55,819 bases of DNA, taken from assembly GCF_004959855.1 (NCBI RefSeq), contig NZ_SPNT01000014.1, forward strand, positions 1 through 55,819. Direction: 5' to 3'. Source of the stretch: Nitratireductor sp. XY-223. GTDB lineage: Bacteria > Pseudomonadota > Alphaproteobacteria > Rhizobiales > Rhizobiaceae. Below the pieces are notes generated by a model, which had not been told where the DNA came from, made no database searches, and saw only the letters and a list, made by a program, of their open reading frames with translations. Of this stretch, positions 1-9,103 are shown piece by piece. The first letter of the stretch is position 1. The number at the start of each line of letters is the position of its first letter. The translations under genes and the position numbers were made by a program.

Positions 1-789
1 ACACGCGGCACCGCCCGCCGGGCGCAATCCGCCAGCAGACCGGACAACAGATCCGCCGCAACACCGCAGACACACCCGCCGCGGACCGCCCGTACGGCCC
101 GCCACACCTCCGCCAGACCCGCGAAAGGGCGAAACGAAACCATAGGCAAACGCCGCAAACGCCCCGGAACAGACACCACACCCAACAGGAAAACAGTCAC
201 TGTGTCATTCAGGCAACAGATCCGACGCGCAACAGCAACGCGGCCCTTCAAGACCCGCAAGTCCCGCCCGGCAAACGAACCCTGCCGGCAGCATGATCCC
301 GACGCCCCTATGAGGCCCCGCACACCGACCCGTGTCAAACCGACCGCGATCCCGACGTCATCCGCAAGGAACAGAGACCTCAAACCCCGCAGGCGAATAT
401 CATCCGCTGGGCATTGAGCGGTGGCGGGAATATGCCTCGAAATTGCAACAATCGTGATGCACGCTGTGCCTGTGACGCGATGTCCGCGGCTCGGCCGAAA
501 AGGACCGCGCGGCGTCGACGGATACCGGGCCGTTCCGGCAACGGGTTTGTGAAGGCAGAAGGAAACGGGGCGATGGCACTGACCGGCACGACGATGGTCT
601 TCAACGGCGCAAGGGACGGCTTCGTATACGTCCCGGCCCGCAAAGGCGCGGCAAAGGCCGCCCTTGCGCAAGGCCGGGGGTGCCGGTCCGACCCGGCACG
701 GGCGCCGCTCGGCAGGCGGCGGCGGGCCACCGGCCTGTTGTTCATTGCCGAACAGTCCCGCGTGTCGGACTGATCCGCGGGACCGCGCG
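1..789. other. Gene-free GC-rich stretch with one repeat block
   Basis: No open frame here looks like a protein: the available frames are short, arginine-rich and overlap on both strands, as expected from GC-rich non-coding DNA. Positions 11-43 are identical to 53291-53323, and 55-73 match the bases that follow there. The stretch from 117 also resembles the flank of the repeat at 10500-10545. This is the outer flank of a repeated intergenic element whose core would lie just left of the window. Confidence 0.6.
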
Positions 790-1713
790 ATGCGCATGCA
801 TTGTGTAAGATATTTTCTGGCCGTTGCCGAGACGCTGAATTTCACGCGGGCCGCGCAACAATGCCGCGTGAGACAGCCGAGCCTGACGCGGGCCATCAGG
901 GAGCTGGAGGAGGAACTGGGCGGCGCCCTGCTTTGCAGGGAGCGCTCGCATACGCACCTGACCGAACTCGGCCGCTCGATGCTGCCGCTCCTGAAGCGGT
1001 GTCACGCCAGCGCCCTCGACGCCAAGGCCCTGGCCGAAAGGCGGTTGCGCGGCGAACAGGCGCCGTTGAGGCTGGCGATTTCGCACACGGTCTCCATGGA
1101 CCTGCTTGCAGGGCACCTCATGGCCTTGAACCGCAAGTTTCCCGCGCTCGAGATCGGCTACCTCAGGGGCACCGCCGCCGAAATCGTCGACCGGCTCGAG
1201 AAGGGTGAGGCGGAACTGGCCATCGCGGGACCGCTCGGCGCGGACCGGCGGCGTATGCACAGGCTTGCGCTGTTCGATGAGGACTTCGTACTGGCCGTCA
1301 GCGAATGCCACCCCTGCGCCGGACAGGCCATCGAACTTTCGCAGCTGCGCGACGTTCCGCTCATGATCCGGCCCTATTGCGAGAACCATCCGGACATCGC
1401 CGACCTGTTCGACAGGGCCGGCATCGATCCCGGCAAGGCTTGCCATGTCAGGCAGGACAAGGATGCGATCGCGTTCATCAGCGCCGGCCTGGGGGCATGC
1501 GTCATTCCCGAAAGCGTCGGCGCCGGCCGCGGGATCCGGACGGTCGCGGTCAGCGGCATGAAGCTGAAACGAAGCGTATGCCTCTACGCGCCCGCGGCAA
1601 CCGAACGCACCCCCGCCGCCGCCGCCCTGACGGGCCTGCTCTGTTCGGCGGACTGGAAGAGCGCCCGGCGCCGCACCTTCCAGCACCGCACCGCCCGCAT
1701 CGCGTCATCGTGA
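790..1713 (+). CDS. LysR-family transcriptional regulator (copy 1)
   Basis: A 307-residue LysR-type regulator. The N-terminal winged helix-turn-helix covers about residues 3-62, with the typical FTRAAQQC...QPSLTRAI recognition region, followed by a periplasmic-binding-protein-like effector domain. The ATG at 790 is chosen because the HTH begins immediately after it; an ATG at 796 is equally possible. The protein is clearly paralogous to the two near-identical regulators at 42.7 and 45.0 kb, sharing the segment LAISHT and the pattern ECHP..IELSQL, but it is more diverged and more GC-rich. Its C-terminus continues past the shared LLCS motif with a WKSARRR tail. It faces the minus-strand glycosyltransferase convergently. 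The effector and target genes cannot be told from sequence. Confidence 0.93.
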   Translation: MRMHCVRYFLAVAETLNFTRAAQQCRVRQPSLTRAIRELEEELGGALLCRERSHTHLTELGRSMLPLLKRCHASALDAKALAERRLRGEQAPLRLAISHTVSMDLLAGHLMALNRKFPALEIGYLRGTAAEIVDRLEKGEAELAIAGPLGADRRRMHRLALFDEDFVLAVSECHPCAGQAIELSQLRDVPLMIRPYCENHPDIADLFDRAGIDPGKACHVRQDKDAIAFISAGLGACVIPESVGAGRGIRTVAVSGMKLKRSVCLYAPAATERTPAAAALTGLLCSADWKSARRRTFQHRTARIASS

Positions 1714-1731
1714 ACGCCAGGCACCAGCAGT

Positions 1732-1774
1732 GGATGCACCTCCTGCAAACTCCCTGCAATTCTGAGACTTCACC
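1732..1774. mobile_element. Solo right-end remnant of the IS256-family element
   Basis: This short stretch closely matches the right end of the complete IS256-family element (13175-13217), including the inner GGATGCACCTCCTGC block and the terminal AGACTT.ACC sequence. No transposase remains here. It lies between the stop codons of two convergent genes, a harmless place for an insertion scar. It shows the element was once present at this site or recombined away. Confidence 0.7.
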
Positions 1775-1782
1775 GGAAAATT

Positions 1783-3513
1783 CTAACCGGCAACGGTCCA
1801 AGCATGGGGTTCATAACTCAGGTCGTTTCCTATACCGACCAGATTGTATTTGAGCATCCAGCAGAGTGAAAAACAGAGCTTTTCTTTGTCCCATAACGGG
1901 TGGCGGTCGGCGACGGCGCCAAGATTAATGGGAACGTCTTCCGCGAGCGCAGTAATAAGTTTCCTTATCTCTTTTAGTGGCAAAAGCGAAAAGGCAATAG
2001 TGAGATGAGAAATGTTTTGCCATAATGTATCCAGCAAATCTTCGGCATTCTCATTGACCCAGATAATTTGAGCGTTGTCCGAAATATGGTGATTTGCAAA
2101 GTCGCCGTAAACGACAAAAGGATTGAGTTGACCCGGATAGGAAACTTTCGCTATGTTGCTCGACCGAAAAGCTTCTTGACGTATGTCTTCCAGGTTTTTC
2201 CACAGATCCTGATATTCTCTGATGATTTTAGCCCAGTCAAAGCGCTGCTCGGCGTCATGGCGCGCCTGCCGGCCCATCTCATCTCGTTTGTCTTTATCGG
2301 CAATCATCTGCTCAATGGCGGCGGCGCATATTCTTATATCAACACCAACCGTTTGGCTGAGTGAAGCAACCGTATCGGAAAAACTGTCAATTTGAAAAAT
2401 TGACCGCCTGACATGTCCTGCTCCGACGGTTTGCGGCGGCATCGTCGTGGGGATCACATAACCTGTCCTGGCGTCGGCGATATTTTCCTTAAGGGCGCTC
2501 CATTCGCTCACGATACAGGGCAAACCTGCGGCCATCGCCTCGACAACCGTCATACCGAAGGTTTCCTGCATATTATCGGAAAGAGAGATAAAGTAATCTG
2601 CCGCATACCAACAGTCACGGGAATCAAACGGGTCATTTCCGTTCAACCAGTGAATTTTTGCTCTGGCGCAGAACTTTCCAGCAAGATCCTCGTATTCCTG
2701 CTTCAGGATGGAATTATTGAACTGCCCGACAATGATAAGGTGGACTGGCGTGTCGCCCAAACGCTGCGCCGCCTCTTCAAAGGCCATGAACATTGGCGTG
2801 GGGTGCGATTTCGACAGAAAATTCAGGCGCCCGAAATAAAGCCCGACAACGGCGTCGTCTGGAATACACAGCCTGCTCCGCAAAGAGCGCCCGCCTTCAA
2901 CTTTTGAGGACGTTTTTTCAAATCGCGGCAAGTCGACGCCGATCGGGATAACGGGCGTCTGAAAATCCGGCTCAATCTTGGCGTTGAAACGATCCTCATA
3001 ATAGTGGGCCCAGTCCTCCATGATACTTTTAACGGTTTTTTTGGCGATCTGCGAAGTGCAGACAATTGCGTCCCATGGCTCTACCGGGTCCGTCACAATG
3101 CTCTGCAAACCGACGACGACTTCGCCCTCAGAGAGGGTGTGCGTGATACCGCAAAGGCTATAGGCGCTCGCCCGCCAGGATCGGCGCATCCAGGCCAACC
3201 GTCCCAGCAAAGGATCCGGCCAAAATACGGTGCCGGCATGATGAAGGCTATAAAGATCGTTTACATTAATATCATAGGTTGTGAAAGGCGCTTCACGGAA
3301 CGAGGCGATTTGACCCCGGAATATGCGATGCGCGTCGACATCCGAGGTGACGCATAAAAAGTCGTTGCATCCCGAATGCCGCGCAAATGCAGCCAGAAAC
3401 TCTCGGCCGGCCGACTGTCGGCCGAGAATATTTTCTGTTTGAACGCCATAGGCTTCAGGAACATAGCATATGGCACAGTTCCTACTGTCATAAGGCTCTG
3501 TCCAGCGTTTCAT
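1783..3513 (-). CDS. GT4-family glycosyltransferase, long form
   Basis: A 576-residue glycosyltransferase of the GT-B fold, GT4 type. The C-terminal donor-binding half is clear: LYFGRLN, a nucleotide-sugar region with HLIIVGQ, then SDNMQETFGMTVVEAMAAGLP, which contains the E-x7-E motif that binds the sugar nucleotide. The N-terminal half should bind the acceptor. About 100 residues after the GT domain are unassigned. The start at 3513 overlaps the stop of the upstream glycosyltransferase as ATGA, so the two are translationally coupled; frames extending upstream of 3513 would run into that gene. Likely role: sequential sugar transfer with its partner onto an exported glycan or a small molecule. 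The acceptor is unknown. Confidence 0.88.
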   Translation of the reverse strand: MKRWTEPYDSRNCAICYVPEAYGVQTENILGRQSAGREFLAAFARHSGCNDFLCVTSDVDAHRIFRGQIASFREAPFTTYDINVNDLYSLHHAGTVFWPDPLLGRLAWMRRSWRASAYSLCGITHTLSEGEVVVGLQSIVTDPVEPWDAIVCTSQIAKKTVKSIMEDWAHYYEDRFNAKIEPDFQTPVIPIGVDLPRFEKTSSKVEGGRSLRSRLCIPDDAVVGLYFGRLNFLSKSHPTPMFMAFEEAAQRLGDTPVHLIIVGQFNNSILKQEYEDLAGKFCARAKIHWLNGNDPFDSRDCWYAADYFISLSDNMQETFGMTVVEAMAAGLPCIVSEWSALKENIADARTGYVIPTTMPPQTVGAGHVRRSIFQIDSFSDTVASLSQTVGVDIRICAAAIEQMIADKDKRDEMGRQARHDAEQRFDWAKIIREYQDLWKNLEDIRQEAFRSSNIAKVSYPGQLNPFVVYGDFANHHISDNAQIIWVNENAEDLLDTLWQNISHLTIAFSLLPLKEIRKLITALAEDVPINLGAVADRHPLWDKEKLCFSLCWMLKYNLVGIGNDLSYEPHAWTVAG

Positions 3514-4631
3514 ATGCGTCCAATCGCTTCGCGCAACTGAGATTTGATTTCGTTCAGACGCCGCACAGCGATTACGGCACCTTGCCGCCAATCCCACTTC
3601 TCGCGTATGGATTCGGACTCGCTTAACGCCTTTTCTTTCAACAGCCGTTTGTTTGCAAACATATACTTCATAATGTCGGCAAGGGCGTTGATGTCCGGTG
3701 ACGCCCATTCCCCATAATCGCCGTCTTCTCGCTCAAAATGCGGCAGATCAAAGGCGTTCAGCCGCTCAATCTCATAGGGTATGTGCAATGCGTTCCGGTC
3801 TGTGACATAGGCCGTTTGACCGCTGTAACGGGTTATGGCCAGGGGCAGCCCGCAGGCCATCGCCTCCAAAGCCGGCAGCCCCCACCCTTCCGCGCGCGAG
3901 GGATATATGAAAGCATCGCAGGATCGATACAGATCCGCCAATAGGCGATGTTCCAGCAATGGCTGCACCGGAATGACGTTTTCCCGATTGCGGAGCGTCA
4001 GATTTTCGATGAATTTGACGCTGCAGAAACCAGGTATATTGCGATTATGGCAGGCGATGATCAATTTTACATTGTCGTCGGGGGTAAAAGCCTGATCAAA
4101 AGCCATGAGGAGTTCGCAAGTCGCCTTTCTGGGTTCGGCCTTTCCTACATGCAGAAATTTATAATCATTGATCGATTCCAGGAAAGGAACGCCATTCCCT
4201 TCCGGCTTGAATACAGCTCCGTTCACACCTTCAGGGATGACAATGATCTTTTCCGGCGCGATGGCGTTCTGGATTAAAATCTGACGCCCCCATTGCGTCG
4301 GCGTCCATATTTCGTCGGCTATCGCCAGAAAATCGGACCAATTGTCGGGAATGACCGTCGACTCCCATATCGCATAGCATATTTTATAGGCGTCACAGGA
4401 TTGAAAGTAGCTGAGAACCGAGGGATGGCATACAAGGAGAGCAATATCATCTTTCGTATAGTCTGCAGAAGAAAGCCGCTCAACAATGCTGTCTGGAGAA
4501 GATCTAAAAAAATCAATGAATTCGATTTCTCCATTATATTTTTCCTGAATGGCGCGGGAAAACTCCCTGCCGTGGATATGATATCCGCTCGCCTTCTTTC
4601 TGAGAGTTCCGAATATGCTGACCTTCGTCAT
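3510..4631 (-). CDS. GT4-family glycosyltransferase
   Basis: A 373-residue GT-B glycosyltransferase. Visible features are an N-terminal region with YHIHGREFSRAI, VIPEGVN at the domain junction, FLHVGKAEPRK opening the C-terminal Rossmann domain, and YPSRAEGWGLPALEAMACGLP carrying the conserved E-x7-E donor motif. The final residues are charged. It is the first gene of a coupled pair whose ATGA overlap with the next glycosyltransferase implies coordinated expression. The oxidase gene lies upstream on the same strand, separated by a strong hairpin, so cotranscription with it is uncertain. The sugar donor and acceptor cannot be assigned. Confidence 0.9.
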   Translation of the reverse strand: MTKVSIFGTLRKKASGYHIHGREFSRAIQEKYNGEIEFIDFFRSSPDSIVERLSSADYTKDDIALLVCHPSVLSYFQSCDAYKICYAIWESTVIPDNWSDFLAIADEIWTPTQWGRQILIQNAIAPEKIIVIPEGVNGAVFKPEGNGVPFLESINDYKFLHVGKAEPRKATCELLMAFDQAFTPDDNVKLIIACHNRNIPGFCSVKFIENLTLRNRENVIPVQPLLEHRLLADLYRSCDAFIYPSRAEGWGLPALEAMACGLPLAITRYSGQTAYVTDRNALHIPYEIERLNAFDLPHFEREDGDYGEWASPDINALADIMKYMFANKRLLKEKALSESESIREKWDWRQGAVIAVRRLNEIKSQLREAIGRI

Positions 4632-4683
4632 TGATTCTTTCGCTGTACTGATTCTTTAGCCCCATACAAAGATTGCATACAAA

Positions 4684-4725
4684 CGGAAAGCCGGCATGCA
4701 TGGAAAGGATGCATGCCGGCTTCCG
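4684..4725 (-). terminator. Strong hairpin between oxidase and glycosyltransferases
   Basis: A perfect 14-bp inverted repeat (4688-4701 with 4709-4722) has a 7-base loop, and the pairing extends further with one bulge. It sits just after the stop of the minus-strand oxidase. The trailing T tract is weak, so it may be an attenuator or RNA-stability hairpin rather than a full intrinsic terminator. Confidence 0.6.
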
Positions 4726-4747
4726 TACAATTTGCCGATCAGATCGT

Positions 4748-6589
4748 TTACAGTGGAAAATAATTATAAAACGGCTGGGCTAGAGCGTTCGACGGGTTTT
4801 TGGCGATTTTCTGTTCCCCGCCCAGAACATTGATCACTGCCGATGCTGCATTCAGCCCTGTCTGCAATGCGCCTTCAGCCCATCCGCCCGTCCAAGAGAC
4901 ACAGTCGCCAGCGATAAAGATCTTGCCTGTATTGGTAACCCCGTACGATGCTCTGGTGAAATCCTTGAACATCGTGTTCACAAAGGGATCCTGCCCCGGG
5001 CGTGCCAGAGTGAAGGCGCCAAACTGATTGTCGGTGCTCTGCCAGTCGATGGACTGAAGGTCTTGGTCAAGATTGCCGGTAAAGGGCTTCAACTGGTCTG
5101 CATAATCAGGAAAAGGACTGTCAGCGGTGATTTCCCGTACGGTTTCCACGAATAGATGGTAACGATCAACCGCCGAGAGGGCCTGTGTCTTCACCGCATC
5201 ATCTTCCCACGTATATGTCAGCAACACCACGCCGCTGCTGCTCGGGTCCGTATTATCGTCATATTCCAGCGTATAAACTTGTGGAACCTTGGTATCGGAA
5301 AGAAGATTTCGGGGATATTTGCATCCTTGTATATTACCGGGGATGCGCCAGAATTTTCTGGTTCGCAGGAAAAGTTTTGTGGATGAGATTACATGGGTAC
5401 GGTTAATCGCCTCGGCGACGGGAGCTGTGACTACAGTGGCGTTTGGCGCCTGACCGACCGGCGGATATTGCGAAAGGCGCAACCCCATTTCCATGGCCCG
5501 CGTATTGGTTGCGACGATAACTGCATCAAAATATTTCTTTTCGCTACCAAACGTCACATAGGGGCGACCCTGACGTTCATCATATTTGACTTCATCAACA
5601 TGCAATCTGTCGTAATATATACCTCCGGCCTGCTCAAATAGGCTAACGAATTCGTCGCACAGCGTTGATATGCCGGCGCGTACGAATTGCTGATCGGTTT
5701 CCAGCGCGTTGGTTAGAAGCCTGAAGATATAGAGGAAACCGATATTGTACAGCGGGCCGAAGCCGCCAGACCCTATTCCCAGCGCGCCAAATCTGGTGAA
5801 ATCCATATCCGTCCATTCTTCTTTGCCGGGGATCGACCATTCGGCGTTTTTTGAGAAAATTTTGCGCAATCCGCTATACCAGCTGTCATTTTCAAATTCA
5901 TTAATGTAGGCTTGCCATTGCGTAATTACCTGGTTACGGAAACTGCTGTTGTTGGCAGAAAGCCTGAGACGTTGCTTAAACCATCCGGGGGATTGTAGAA
6001 CCGTTTCACCGTTGTGATCCGTTATCCCGTTTTGAGTGAGGGCTCTAAAGCCGTTTGATACAATGTTGAAGTCCTTTGTCGGCGGTGTTTCGGGGTCCAT
6101 CCAGACCACTCCTTTGCCTTGAAAGGAAACCCAGGTGGGTTCTTTACCGGGATCGGGAAAAGTCTCATCCGTTTCTATTCCAAATCTTGAGAAGTAATGG
6201 TACAAAACTTCCTCGGTTGGCGGAAAACGCATAGCGCCCATTTCAGCGATATCATTTGTCTTTGCGCCATTTTTCATAAAATGCTTGCTGTAAAGACGTC
6301 CGCCATTATGGTCCTTTGAATCGTTAAATAAGATGACGTTGTATCCGCATCTCCGAAGTTCATACGCGGCGCAGCATCCGGCCGGCCCGGCGCCGACAAT
6401 GCCGACCTCTTTTTTGTCGCCTACAGTTCCGATTGGCGCGTTATCGTCGGCCTTCAGCCAGTCTGAATAGACAAAATTGGGCGTATCGACATACGCCTGC
6501 ACGACATCATTAGCCGCTTCCTTTGTGGTTCGTAGGTTTGGAATAAACGTAACCATGGCTGCCTTTAGCTCCCTTATCTTGCTTGCCAA
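4748..6589 (-). CDS. FAD-dependent amine/L-amino-acid oxidase-like protein
   Basis: A 613-residue flavin amine oxidase. The dinucleotide-binding GxGxxG is VGIVGAGPAGCCAAYELRR, near residues 62-80. The EMGAMRFPP segment is the motif seen around the flavin in L-amino-acid oxidases and tryptophan/phenylalanine monooxygenases. The C-terminal FAD-binding stretch IFIAGDCVSWTGGWAEGALQ is intact. Such enzymes oxidise an amino acid to the imino/keto acid with H2O2, or decarboxylate it oxidatively to the amide; sequence alone does not decide which. There is no signal peptide, so it is probably cytoplasmic. The length fits the tryptophan 2-monooxygenase/phenylalanine oxidase group. Two glycosyltransferases follow on the same strand after a hairpin. 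A copy of the recurrent upstream element lies about 450 bases ahead of the start. Confidence 0.88.
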   Translation of the reverse strand: MASKIRELKAAMVTFIPNLRTTKEAANDVVQAYVDTPNFVYSDWLKADDNAPIGTVGDKKEVGIVGAGPAGCCAAYELRRCGYNVILFNDSKDHNGGRLYSKHFMKNGAKTNDIAEMGAMRFPPTEEVLYHYFSRFGIETDETFPDPGKEPTWVSFQGKGVVWMDPETPPTKDFNIVSNGFRALTQNGITDHNGETVLQSPGWFKQRLRLSANNSSFRNQVITQWQAYINEFENDSWYSGLRKIFSKNAEWSIPGKEEWTDMDFTRFGALGIGSGGFGPLYNIGFLYIFRLLTNALETDQQFVRAGISTLCDEFVSLFEQAGGIYYDRLHVDEVKYDERQGRPYVTFGSEKKYFDAVIVATNTRAMEMGLRLSQYPPVGQAPNATVVTAPVAEAINRTHVISSTKLFLRTRKFWRIPGNIQGCKYPRNLLSDTKVPQVYTLEYDDNTDPSSSGVVLLTYTWEDDAVKTQALSAVDRYHLFVETVREITADSPFPDYADQLKPFTGNLDQDLQSIDWQSTDNQFGAFTLARPGQDPFVNTMFKDFTRASYGVTNTGKIFIAGDCVSWTGGWAEGALQTGLNAASAVINVLGGEQKIAKNPSNALAQPFYNYFPL

Positions 6590-7179
6590 ATAATCGCTTA
6601 AGAACGGATGTTTAAACTTCAGGCGGCATGAGAATTGTCTGTAGAGAGCCTCTCAAACCATTCTGTTCCGCGGCACGGCATCATCGAACGGCGCATCACG
6701 CGTGGCAGGCTCATTGGCGTCCGGGTCCTGAAATCCATCGCACCACTCGAATGAACAGGCCGACAAGCACGGCCAGCGCCACAACGAAAACCAACAATGT
6801 AAAGAGCGCTTCAATTCCAAATGATCCCACTTAACTTTCCTCCTCAGGTGTCTGGTCGCGTCAGGACTTCTGTTCCTCGACACTGCATCCATCTGCCCGG
6901 TCAGGGAGCCGCGCGGCGGAAAGGCCCATCCGGTTCAGGCGTTGCCGGTCCCGGAACCTCGTGACCGGGCCGCGCCAGCGAAAGCCATCGCACGCATCGT
7001 TCATGCACCTCCCGCATTTTGTCGTCACCTTCGGGTATCATACCTCCCCGCGAATGCGGCTATGAAACGAATAGGCAAGCGTGCCGCAACAGACGCGCGG
7101 AAACCGGGCCGCAAGGATGCCAAACGCCCGGAGCCGGTCTGCCCTTTTTTAAAGTCCCATTTTTGGCTCGAGCCGACCG
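6590..7179. other. Intergenic stretch with upstream-element copy D
   Basis: No convincing gene. It holds one diverged copy of the recurrent element (7041-7080) and a short sequence at about 7130-7165 that is nearly identical to the bases downstream of the autotransporter barrel at 46203-46240. The latter marks the 3' end of a deleted autotransporter gene. Confidence 0.5.
7041..7080 (-). repeat. Recurrent upstream element, copy D (diverged)
   Basis: This copy matches the core shared with 7929-7964, 10500-10545 and 53239-53280, with the pattern GAATG.GGCTATG.AA.GAATAG. As in the other copies, the next substantial gene downstream on the minus strand is accessory, here the oxidase. It is the most diverged of the four. 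Confidence 0.55.
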
Positions 7180-7815
7180 TCAGGGGACCGCGCCCTTGTC
7201 GGACACCGTGTTCCCAGTCACCGCGTGTATACCGTGGCGGCGCGCCGCGATCGTCCCGCGCGCATCGACCGTCACGGAACCGCCATCGCCCGAGGACGAG
7301 GCAAGGATCCCGTCGGAACCGGACCCCGTCGTCGTGATCGTGCCGCCCCTTTCGTGCGTCACCGCAACGGCCCCCGCCGTCGTCGAGCCGCCCCCCGCGG
7401 CGACGGCCGTGGACCACACGTGAATGCCATGCGCACCAGTCCCCTTCGTCGCGATGTCTCCCTCCGCCGTCACCGTCACCGCAGCCGACCAGGCATTGCT
7501 GTTGCCGCCGCTGACCCTGAGCTTGGACTCGGCCTTGATGCCGCCGCCATCCGTGGTGTCGATGGAGAACTGCCCACCCGGACCATCGGTTGTGTCGACG
7601 ACAACGGTAACGTCGCCCCGGGGCCTTTCGGCGCCCGTGTTGCCGTCGGAGTTGACGACCGTCCCGCCTTGCGAGATCGTGCACTGGCTGTCCGCGGGCA
7701 CGACCTGCGCGCGCGCATCGCGGCCATGGCCCGCCGCCATCGCCATGCCCATCGAGAAAGGAAGATGCCTGCGTCGCGCATTCCCACTCATCCCGTCTGT
7801 TGCCTTCCCGGTCAT
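7180..7815 (-). pseudogene. Autotransporter passenger fragment lacking its barrel
   Basis: A 211-residue frame with the repetitive, Gly/Ser/Thr-rich beta-helix style of type V secretion passengers, for example GSDGILASSSGDGGSVTVDA and GTGAHGIHVWS. It has a leader-like N-terminus but no C-terminal beta-barrel. Immediately past its end the DNA matches the extreme 3' end of the autotransporter at 46223, so the middle and barrel seem to have been removed by an internal deletion. The locus at 46.2-47.1 kb keeps the opposite half: the segment NTGAER.RGDVTV.VDTTDG is common to both. It cannot be displayed on the surface without a barrel and is probably non-functional. Confidence 0.75.
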
Positions 7816-9103
7816 CTCGTCCGCTCCTTCGCTCGGGTCTCATCCGCTCCGCTGCCGCCCGCGAAAAGCAGCGCCGCGCCAAGATGCCGGCCAGCCCGGA
7901 CAGCGGCGGCGCATTCGCGTCACGGGAAGTGTTGCCCCGAGGAATGTGGCTATGGAATGAATAGAGACTGGGATCGTGCCTTCACGGCAGACTATGCGGC
8001 ATCGTATGGCGGGCCGAACCGGGTGTGGATCAAGCCGCCGGCACGCCTGTATTGCCAGAACGCCTCTATTGAAAGGGATTGCGGTATGCGCGGCCGGCGC
8101 CGGGACGAAACCGGCGCCGTTCAACGCGAGGCTCCCGGCGCCAGCCGGACCAGAACAGAGCCGGCCCGGGAGCTCTCGTGCTCCCGGACCGCGATACGCC
8201 GGACCGTCAGGCCATTGCACAGGGGCGCAACACAGAACGTGTTGACATCGTCATCCGCGGGCGTTCGAGAATGTTGGGGGTTTCCCGCGGACGATGTGCG
8301 TGTCGCCTGCGATTCGCATACCGTGGTTCGTTAATGACACATGCAGCGCATTCGCCGGGCTATCGTTTTGATTCTTGCGCGGCATCCGCCTGCGCACCGG
8401 CCGTGTCCTTCGCCATGACGGCGGCCCTGCGGATACCGCATCAGGCTCAAGGCGCGGCCGGAACATACGCAAAGCACGCCCGCGAGAGCCATGTCCAAAC
8501 CGCGGAGTCCAAAGCGCGGAAGCACGCGGTTTCAGCAGCAACCGCCCTCACATCCGCAGGTCACGTGCAGCGGACCGAAGGGCCTGCCGCAATGACCGTG
8601 CTCCGTCGCCATGGCAGCCGCAAGATGGCAGCCGCAAGGCGCGTACCGGGTCCGGGTGACATCCCGGCCGGTCCGGCTGATGCCGCCATCGATTTCACGG
8701 TCATCCTCCCGGAAGCGCCTTGCGGCCTGAAAGGCTGTCTCGACGCCTGTTCCGCACGTCCGCCAGGAACCTCCGAACCCGGATCCGGTGTCAGCCTGTT
8801 CGCCTATCCGGGCCTGCTGCCCCGGCACGGCCGGCGGCGTCGGGAATACGCCTCGAAATCGCGACGCCAGATCATTGGGCTGAGCCGAACTTTCAGATCC
8901 CGGGCGAAGCCCGGGGAACCGCCGCCGGAAGAAGGTCGCCAACAATTGACCCCCGGCTTTTTGTGCTCTTCATATGCCGCGCGCCACAATTCGCGCCTTC
9001 ACCGCTTCCGACCGGACCTTTGCTCCCGCCACAACCCGCAAAATGAAGCGCATGGGCCGGCGGCACAGGCGCCCGCAAACCTCCCGAAGGTCCAGCCGGC
9101 CGT
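7816..9103. other. Gene-poor GC-rich region
   Basis: About 1.3 kb without a credible gene: open frames on both strands are long only because of high GC content and are rich in Arg, Pro and Ala. It contains repeat copy A (7879-7964). A short block near 8180-8206 recurs near 24683-24710 (GCTCC.GG.CCGCGATACGCC). It may be the remains of degraded genes. Confidence 0.5.
7879..7964 (-). repeat. Recurrent upstream element, copy A
   Basis: The core at 7929-7964 ends in TGTGGCTATGGAATGAATAG. An outer part from 7879 (CCAAGATGCCGGCC, then CGGACAGCGGCGGCG and TTCGCGTCACGGGAAGTGT) is also present in copy C at 53139-53240. It lies about 65 bases upstream of the minus-strand autotransporter fragment, where a promoter or 5' leader would be expected. 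Confidence 0.7.

Noticed and set aside
742-1686. Minus-strand open frame of 314 codons opposite the LysR gene
   Set aside because: It is the mirror of a clear LysR coding sequence, with low-complexity composition and no family.
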